Source: Heterostelium multicystogenum (Eukaryota; Evosea; Eumycetozoa; Acytosteliales; Acytosteliaceae). From it: a stretch of DNA of 13,383 nucleotides. Positions 8,884-13,383 of the stretch are shown here, in pieces (position 1 is the stretch's first letter; each line of letters opens with the position of its first letter). The notes under the pieces were generated by a model. That model was not told the origin of the DNA, did no database searches, and worked only from the letters and a program-made list of their open reading frames with translations. Both the position numbers and the translations under genes were made by a program. The stretch lies in contig RCNN01000028.1 in NCBI GenBank assembly GCA_003667245.1, positions 1 to 13,383 on the forward strand. Direction: 5' to 3'.

Positions 8884-8960
8884 GCTTTGACTGACACACC
8901 TTGCCGATAAACTGACTGGGGCCGCTTCGCGGCCCAACGGGAGCAAGCTCCCTCGCCACA
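8826..8960. repeat. REPIN: two inverted REP elements between convergent transcription units
   Basis: The arm TGTGGCGAGGGAGCTTGCTC (from 8826) recurs as its reverse complement ending at 8960 (GAGCAAGCTCCCTCGCCACA). Each arm also carries a second hairpin (GGGCTGC/GCAGCCC at about 8851-8867; GGGCCGC/GCGGCCC at about 8919-8935). The spacer holds CCAGTCA (8873-8879) facing TGACTGG (8913-8919), so the whole 135 bp can fold on itself. This architecture is the REP doublet (REPIN) common in fluorescens-group Pseudomonas. It is mobilised by RAYT transposases, and none is encoded here. It ends the lipid-transport operon and faces the spmAB-like gene, so it may also act in mRNA stabilisation or termination. 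Confidence 0.92.
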
Positions 8961-8972
8961 GGGATTCAGGTC

Positions 8973-10206
8973 TTAGCCGAAGAACCAGTAGCACACCGCA
9001 ATCGCCGCCACCACACCAGCAAACTCCGCCAACAACGCACACCCCACCGCATGCCGTGCCCGCTGGATTCCCACCGAGCCAAAGTACACCGCCAACACAT
9101 AGAACGTGGTCTCGGTGCTGCCCTGAATCGTCGCCGCCACCAGCGCCGGGAAGCTGTCCACGCCCTGGGTCTGCATCGTCTCGATCAACATCGCCCGCGC
9201 CGCACTGCCGGAGAACGGCTTGACCATCGCCGTCGGCAGCGCATCGACAAAGCGCGTGTCCATGCCGGTCCAGGCCACCACGTGGCGGATGCCTTCCAGG
9301 CCGAAATCCAGCGCGCCGGACGCCCGCAACACGCCCACTGCACACAGCATCGCCACCAGGTACGGCAGCAGGTTCTTGGCAACGTCGAAGCCCTCTTTTG
9401 GCACCTTCGACAAACGCTTCGTAGACCTTCACCTTGCGCAGCGCGCCGATCACCAGGAACAACATGATCAGCCCGAACAGCGTGAGGTTGCCGAGGATCG
9501 ACGACAGCCCCGCCAGCGCCGTGGCTGAGAGCGTCGCCAGCAAGGCCATGAAGCCACCCAGTACCAGCGCACCCGGAATCAGATACGCCAGCACCACCGG
9601 GTCCCACAGCCGCAGGCGTTGCATCACCGCCACCGACAACAGGCCCACCAGGGTCGAGGCGCTGGTGGCCAGCAGGATCGGCAGGAACACCAGCGTCGGG
9701 TCCGCCGCACCTTGCTGGGCGCGGTACATGAAGATGGTGACCGGCCAGCAGGGTCAGGGAAGACGCGTTGAGTACCAGGAACAGGATCTGCGCGTTGCTG
9801 GCGGTATTGGGGATAGGGTTGAGCTCTTGCAGCGCCTTCATGGCCTTGAGGCCGATTGGGCGTAGCGGCGTTATCGAGGCCCAGGCCGTTGGCGGCGAAG
9901 TTGAGCGTGATCAAGCCGATGGCCGGGTGACCGGCAGGCACTTCCGGCATCAGGCGCCGGAACAGTGGCCCCAGGGCCTTGGCCAGCCAGTCGACAATCC
10001 CGGCTTTCTCGGCGATACGCAGGAAGCCCAGCCACAAGGTCAGGGTGCCGAACAGCAACACCATCACCCTCGACCGACAGCTTGGCCATGGCGAAAATGC
10101 TTTCCACCATGGCCGCAAAGATCCCGGCATTCCCGCCGATCAGCCATTGCGCCAGCGCAGACACCATCGCCACGATAAAGAAGCCAAGCCACAGGCCATT
10201 GAGCAT
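8973..10206 (-). CDS. SpmA-SpmB fused nucleoside-recognition (GATE) domain membrane protein (four frameshifts)
   Basis: This is a polytopic inner-membrane protein of about 409 residues, related to the spore maturation proteins SpmA and SpmB joined in one chain. ATG 10204-10206 follows GGGGGA about 8 nt upstream (minus strand). The SpmA half shows LNFAANGLGLDNAATP, a following GLKAMKALQELNP and FLVLNASSLTLL. The SpmB half shows FVEGAK, NLLPYLVAMLCAVGVLRASG and IQGSTETTFYVLAVYFGSVG, ending YWFFG at TAA 8973-8975. Extra bases near 10067-10069, 9856-9857, 9745-9746 and 9396-9399 break it into five open pieces. Removing them gives one continuous reading. Pseudomonas does not sporulate, so the name reflects homology only. 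The GATE fold is proposed to be a transporter-type unit, and the substrate is unknown. The gltP terminator lies upstream. Confidence 0.88.
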
Positions 10207-10258
10207 CAGTTGAATCCCCCGAAAGATGGGGCGAATGATAGCGGGGCTGGCAGAAACG

Positions 10259-10285
10259 ACAAACCCCGGATTTTCCGGGGTTTGT
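10259..10285 (-). terminator. Rho-independent terminator downstream of gltP
   Basis: A 12-bp perfect stem, ACAAACCCCGGA (10259-10270) with TCCGGGGTTTGT (10274-10285), has a 3-nt loop. Read on the minus strand, the stem is followed by CGTTTCTG, a modest T-rich tail. It lies 20 bases past the gltP stop and about 50 bases before the spmAB-like start, separating the two units. The CCAG/CTGG stretch at about 10291-10305 resembles a fragment of a REP. Confidence 0.8.
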
Positions 10286-10305
10286 GTAGGAGCCAGTCCT
10301 GGCGG

Positions 10306-11641
10306 TCAGCCGCGAGTGGTCTCGCCGGCCGGCAGTGCTTGCTTGGTGCGCCAGTGCGGCAGGGAGTTCCAGTAGCGCTCGCCCTTGGCATCGTCGTACA
10401 TGCCTTCCCAACGGGAGATGACCAGTACGGCCAGGGCGTTACCGATCACGTTCAGTGCGGTACGGGCCATGTCCATGATGCGGTCGACACCGGCGATGAA
10501 CGCCAGGCCTTCCAGCGGAATGCCCACGCTGCCCAGGGTCGCCAGCAGCACCACGAAGGACACGCCCGGCACGCCGGCGATGCCTTTGGAGGTGACCATC
10601 AGGGTCAGCACCAGCATCAGTTGCTGGCCAATCGACAGGTCGATTGCCATACAGCTGGGCGATAAAGATCGCCGCGATGCTCTGGTACAGGGTCGAACCG
10701 TCGAGGTTGAACGAATAGCCGGTCGGTAACCACGAAGCTGCAGATTCGCCTTCGGCGCGCCGTAGGCTTCCATCTTCTCGATCACACGCGGCAGCACGGT
10801 TTCAGAGCTGGCAGTGGAGTAGGCCAGCACCAGCTCATCCTTTGAAGATGCGCATCAGCTTGATCACCGAGAAACCGAACAGGCGGGCGATCAGGCCCAG
10901 CACCACAAAAGCAAAGAACAGGATGGCGACGTAAACCAGGATCACCAGCTTGGCCAGCGGCAGCAGCGAGGCGAAGCCGAAGTTGGCGACGGTCACCGCG
11001 ATCAGGGCAAATACAACCGATCGGGGCGTATTTCATGATCATGTGGGTGACTTTGAACATGCTCTCGGACACGCCCTGGAACATGGTCACCAGGGGCTCG
11101 CGCAATTCAGGCTTGAGGCTCGACAAGCCGAGGCCGAACAACACCGAGAAGAAGATGATCGGCAGCATGTCGCCACGGGCCACGGCGGCGAAGATATTCG
11201 ACGGGATCAGGTTGAGGATCGTCTCGATGAACGCGTGCTCGTGCTGGACCTCGGCGGCGGTGGCCGTGTATTTGGAATGTCGACGGTACCCAGGGTACTC
11301 ATGTCGATGCCGGTACCCGGATGGAACAGGTTGGCCAGCAACAGGCCGACCACAATGGCAATGGTGGTGACCACTTCGAAGTAAAGGATGGTTTTAACGC
11401 CGATCCGGCCGAGCTTTTTCGCATCGCCAACACCGGCGATTCCGACAATCAGCGACGAAATCACGATCGGGATAACGATCATCTTGATCAGGCGGATAAA
11501 GATATCGCCAGCGGGCTGCAACACGTTGCTGATCCACCAGGCCTTTTCAGCACTGAAATGGTTAAGCACCGCACCGATTGCAATCCCCAGCACCAGACCG
11601 ATGAGGATCTGCCAGGCGAGGCTTAGCTTTGCCTTCTTCAT
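10306..11641 (-). CDS. gltP: Glutamate/aspartate:proton symporter GltP (six frameshifts)
   Basis: This is an inner-membrane secondary transporter of the dicarboxylate/amino acid:cation symporter family. It takes up glutamate and aspartate with protons. ATG at 11641 gives MKKAKLSLAWQILIGLVLG, with an upstream AAGGG at a workable distance. Family hallmarks: IRLIKMIVIPIVISSLI in the N-terminal region, the serine-rich re-entrant loop STASSETVLPRVIEKM, the substrate motif TGYSFNLDGS (split by an indel) and the second re-entrant loop SKGIAGVPGVSFVVL. Breaks: one base lost near 11276; extra bases near 11015, 10839, 10745, 10728 and 10644. Correcting them yields 443 residues, the normal GltP length, ending at TGA 10306-10308. 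A strong terminator follows. Confidence 0.93.
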
Positions 11642-11669
11642 GTCATTACCCTTACTTCAAGTGGACTCA

Positions 11670-11725
11670 GGCAGATGCGCCAGCAGCTGGAACGCTCGAG
11701 AGCGAAAAAAGTGTGTGCATCTGCC
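11670..11725 (-). promoter_or_regulatory. Inverted repeat in the gltP leader
   Basis: GGCAGATGC (11670-11678) is the exact reverse complement of GCATCTGCC (11717-11725). Between the arms are two further small palindromes, CCAGC-A-GCTGG (around 11681-11691) and CGCTC-GA-GAGCG (around 11693-11704). The element starts about 28 bases upstream of the gltP start codon, so in the mRNA it would form a branched hairpin in the 5' leader. It may alternatively be a DNA operator. Confidence 0.45.
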
Positions 11726-11834
11726 CCCGTAGAAGGTCACCGCAGTTGGCCGATATGGCTCACTGGCAGGCGAAAAAAGGCGCAACTTATTCCGATGCAA
11801 GGAGGCGACGTCTAATGCCGTAAACGCCTACCCT

Positions 11835-11859
11835 ATGCCGAATCGGCATGAGTTTTTTT
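11835..11859 (+). terminator. Orphan plus-strand terminator-like hairpin
   Basis: ATGCCG (11835-11840) pairs with CGGCAT (11844-11849) around AAT, then GAG and seven T residues (11853-11859). The T-tract is only on the plus-strand side. Every recognised gene here is on the minus strand, so any transcript it ends would be an unannotated plus-strand RNA arising within or antisense to the gltP leader. Confidence 0.45.
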
Positions 11860-12146
11860 GAGTTTTTCTGTCTGAACGGTCAGTTCGAATACGACATTTC
11901 GGCAGGCATAAATGCCGCGAACCGGCCATTTCAGGCTCGCGCAGGGTTTTTTGAAAATCTACGGTCGCAGTTGAAAAACCCCTGAAAATTCCTACGCATA
12001 CCATCGAAAAAACTCGTCTGGCAGGAGACAAACTTTCTCGATAGATGGTCACGCGGAAACACCAAGAAATGGTTGGGCGGACGCAAAAAGGAGAATTGCC
12101 GCTATGGGCGGCATGACAGAAGCGGGCATAGGAGCCGCAAGCCCGT

Positions 12147-12182
12147 CGCAAGTTCCACAAACCATCGGCTTGGGAACTTGCG
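12147..12182. other. Perfect 10-bp stem-loop in the ivy-gltP gap
   Basis: CGCAAGTTCC (12147-12156) is the exact reverse complement of GGAACTTGCG (12173-12182), with a 16-nt loop. There is no adjacent T-tract, so it is not a terminator. It could be part of a structured RNA on either strand or a DNA-binding site. I recognise no known RNA family. Confidence 0.5.
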
Positions 12183-12307
12183 TCGCAGCTTTTCACCTGA
12201 CCCGGCCCTTGCGCAGGCACTCCCTGTCCCCGTAGGTCACGCCGATCCAAACGATCAGAGCAACCCGGCCCCTTGGTCATGCACCACCCTTGTCGGGCGA
12301 TGCAAAC

Positions 12308-12365
12308 AGAAAGAAGCACGGCGCTTCTTTCTATGGACGTTAAGCCGGTAGACGACAGCGTCGTC
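12308..12365 (-). terminator. Terminator-like hairpins downstream of ivy
   Basis: Reading the minus strand from the ivy stop, there is first GACGAC-loop-GTCGTC (12351-12365). A 10-bp perfect stem AGAAAGAAGC/GCTTCTTTCT (12308-12317 with 12323-12332) follows, and then GTTTGC. The 3' arm and flank are T-rich rather than a clean T-run. The position, 10-67 bases after the stop, fits termination of the DUF1328-ivy operon. Confidence 0.55.
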
Positions 12366-12374
12366 AGACCGAAC

Positions 12375-12842
12375 CTAGTACCAATTCGGATCTTTCTTGA
12401 GCTGTTCCATCAGCAGCTTTTGCATGCCTTCGTCCGGCTTGCCAAGAAAACGGTAGTCGGCGTGCCGCGTTGGCGATTTGTCCGCGGGCAAGCCCGCCGG
12501 GACTTCTACCAACATCGCGTAGGCATCTTCCTTGTCGAAGCTGAAAGCGACGATCAGGCGCTTGTTCAGGCATGTGTCTGCGGTTTCACAGAGCGGCCCG
12601 ACCAAGTACTTGTCACCATCCTCTTCAACGGCATTCATCTGTTCAGCGCTACCCGACAGGTTCATCACCCATTCAGGCAGGCGCTCTTCCTTCTTGACCA
12701 CGCTCTGCCAAGTCTCGCGGTACTGCGGGTCCGCACTCAGCAGTTCGTTGGCTCGGGACTGGCCATCATTGGCAGCCAGCACCAAGCCGCTGCCGCCCAA
12801 CAACAGGGCGGCAGCCAGGGCTTTAAGGGACGAGTTGAACAT
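12375..12842 (-). CDS. ivy: Ivy-family (inhibitor of vertebrate lysozyme) periplasmic protein with altered loop
   Basis: This is an intact 155-residue precursor. ATG 12840-12842 starts MFNSSLKALAAALLLGGSGL, with a signal peptide probably cleaved after LVLAA or just before it. The mature part has the Ivy fold pattern, with WQSVVKKEERLPEWV, CLNKRLIVAFSFDKEDAYAM, HADYRFLGKPDEGMQKLL and the conserved end LKKDPNWY. In E. coli Ivy a disulfide loop CKPHDC carries the histidine that blocks the lysozyme active site. Here the loop is CETADTC (C85-C91): it has one more residue and no histidine. Inhibition of C-type lysozyme is therefore doubtful, and the protein may act on another glycan-cleaving enzyme or serve another envelope role. 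The start lies two bases after the DUF1328 stop, with GAGG in that gene's last codons as ribosome binding site. Unlike most of its neighbours it contains no frameshift. Confidence 0.88.
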   Translation of the reverse strand: MFNSSLKALAAALLLGGSGLVLAANDGQSRANELLSADPQYRETWQSVVKKEERLPEWVMNLSGSAEQMNAVEEDGDKYLVGPLCETADTCLNKRLIVAFSFDKEDAYAMLVEVPAGLPADKSPTRHADYRFLGKPDEGMQKLLMEQLKKDPNWY

Positions 12843-12844
12843 GC

Positions 12845-13009
12845 TTAGCCTCGACCACGACGGCCAAAGAAGAAGGAAGCGATGAACATCACCAGGAAGA
12901 CCACAAACAGAATCTTGGCGATACCCGTAGCGGTGCCCGCGATACCACCGAAGCCCAGGACTGCAGCCACAATGGCGATGATCAGAAATGTGATTGCCCA
13001 ACTCAACAT
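12845..13009 (-). CDS. DUF1328 (YtjA-like) small membrane protein
   Basis: This is an intact 54-residue protein. It runs from ATG 13007-13009 to TAA 12845-12847, with a strong AAGGAG seven bases upstream. It is two hydrophobic helices ([20 protein letters not shown] and a second around [17 protein letters not shown]) joined by [11 protein letters not shown], then a basic tail RRGRG. That is the standard DUF1328 layout. Function is unknown. Relatives are often associated with envelope or general stress conditions. It forms a two-gene operon with the ivy-like gene, with only two bases between them. Confidence 0.9.
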   Translation of the reverse strand: MLSWAITFLIIAIVAAVLGFGGIAGTATGIAKILFVVFLVMFIASFFFGRRGRG

Positions 13010-13086
13010 GGTGATTCTCCTTACGCTTCTTTTAGGGGTAACAGCGGTAGTGCCTGCGGTCGCTCGATTGGAGGACCGTGTATTGC

Positions 13087-13372
13087 CTAGAACACCCAGC
13101 GTTCCTGCGATGGCAGGTCGCCGAGGGTGGAGTCCTGTTCAACCGCCGCCAATTGCGGGGTTGTCACATCGGCGGCAGTGCTGCCGACGGAGCGGAAATG
13201 GGTCTGGGTCATCATCGGACGTTCAAACTGCACGACTTGCTGCTGACTCTGCTGCCAATGCGCCCAATTGCTGACCGCCAATCAAGGTCACCATCAGGGC
13301 CAGGCTGGCAAACAGCCCCTGTTGCAGGCGCAGTGGCGATACACGCATTTGGGTCAGGCTTTGGCGAGTCAT
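13087..13372 (-). CDS. Small single-pass membrane protein of unknown function (frameshifted)
   Basis: This protein has about 94 residues and I do not recognise it. ATG 13370-13372 gives [20 protein letters not shown], then a hydrophobic helix ([12 protein letters not shown]). An extra C near 13278-13279 shifts the frame. Removing it continues [20 protein letters not shown] into a Gln/Thr-rich, probably periplasmic segment ending LPSQERWVF at TAG 13087-13089. The uncorrected frame stops soon after the helix. Seventy-seven bases separate it from the DUF1328 gene. A -10/-35 pair for that operon is not obvious in between. The start lies 11 bases from the window edge, so a further upstream start cannot be excluded. 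Confidence 0.6.
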
Positions 13373-13383
13373 GCTGTATCTCT

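Larger units (their letters stand above)
11642..12374. other. 733-bp gap between ivy and gltP: no convincing gene, several stem-loops
   Basis: No frame on either strand gives a protein I recognise, even allowing for the indels common elsewhere. The AT content rises at 11850-12060. Visible structure: the gltP leader repeat (11670-11725), a plus-strand terminator-like hairpin (11835-11859), an imperfect arm pair CAGGGTTTTT (11942-11951) and AAAAACCCCTG (11974-11984), a small hairpin GCCGC/GCGGC around 12098-12112, and the CGCAAGTTCC/GGAACTTGCG hairpin (12147-12182). The terminator-like hairpins downstream of ivy lie at its right end. The gap must contain the gltP promoter. I could not place -35/-10 boxes with confidence. 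Confidence 0.6.

Noticed and set aside
8272..9729. 485-codon minus-strand frame covering the SpmB region and continuing through the REPIN into the lipoprotein gene
   Set aside because: The frame changes from the SpmB reading at the indel near 9396. Its C-terminal part is antisense to the lipoprotein. The true product ends at 8973.
12085..12300. Known structured RNA (GEMM, mini-ykkC, cobalamin, fluoride, 6S, tmRNA, SRP RNA) in the ivy-gltP gap
   Set aside because: Checked by eye for the core motifs of each. Isolated similarities (GACGCAAG, an ACGG loop) lack the surrounding conserved elements.
11828..12319. 163-codon minus-strand frame in the ivy-gltP gap
   Set aside because: Cys/Arg/Ser-rich with no domain, no ribosome site, and it crosses several hairpins. 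Not credible as a protein.
12073..12351. 92-codon plus-strand frame in the same gap
   Set aside because: Basic, low-complexity reading without homology or ribosome site at its start.
12375..13001. 208-codon version of the Ivy gene starting at 13001
   Set aside because: The extra N-terminus is an out-of-frame reading of the DUF1328 gene. The ATG at 12842 gives a clean signal peptide.
1..13383. CRISPR array, tRNA, insertion sequence or prophage attachment site
   Set aside because: No regularly spaced repeats, cloverleaf, transposase or integrase is visible on either strand. The only repeat is the REPIN.

Overview
The window is a GC-rich gammaproteobacterial chromosome segment, almost certainly from a fluorescens-type Pseudomonas. 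The codon use, an REP/REPIN repeat of the 'GTGGCGAGGGAGCTTGCTCCC' type, and a gltP next to an Ivy-family gene all point that way. The genes look like ordinary chromosomal housekeeping and envelope genes. I see no phage, insertion sequence, integron, CRISPR array, tRNA or rRNA.

The dominant property of the sequence is technical. Ten of the twelve recognisable complete genes are broken by single-base (rarely two- or three-base) insertions or deletions, about 29 in 13.4 kb. Most sit in short homopolymers, and each is repaired by adding or removing a base. The protein carries on across each break with family-typical residues. I therefore annotate each broken gene as one CDS spanning all its frames. 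I read the breaks as sequencing or assembly error, not pseudogenisation.

Layout, plus strand (1-8883): the C-terminal end of an unidentified protein; a TerC-family membrane protein with a strong terminator; a YjbB-type Na/Pi cotransporter with a PhoU-like tail; an exported M16 zinc peptidase with a C-terminal membrane anchor; a membrane protein combining DUF5924 and DUF2914; then a tightly packed four-gene MCE/Mla-type lipid transport operon (STAS-MlaE permease, ATPase, single-MCE MlaD-like protein, PqiC-like lipoprotein). The operon uses GTGA and ATGA overlaps at two of its three junctions. A REPIN closes the plus-strand block and lies between convergent transcription units.

Layout, minus strand (8973-13383, listed left to right, so each gene is transcribed towards lower coordinates): a fused SpmA-SpmB nucleoside-recognition membrane protein; the glutamate/aspartate:proton symporter GltP, with a terminator between the two; a gap of about 730 bases without a convincing gene but with several stem-loops; an Ivy-family periplasmic lysozyme-inhibitor homologue with an altered loop; a 54-residue DUF1328 membrane protein just upstream of it in a two-gene operon; and a small single-pass membrane protein at the right edge.

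The common theme is the cell envelope: phosphate, ion and amino-acid transport, phospholipid trafficking between the membranes, an anchored periplasmic protease and a lysozyme-inhibitor relative. I find no clearly new multi-gene system. The least explained parts are the structured gap at 11642-12374, the Ivy homologue's altered loop and the membrane-anchored M16 peptidase.
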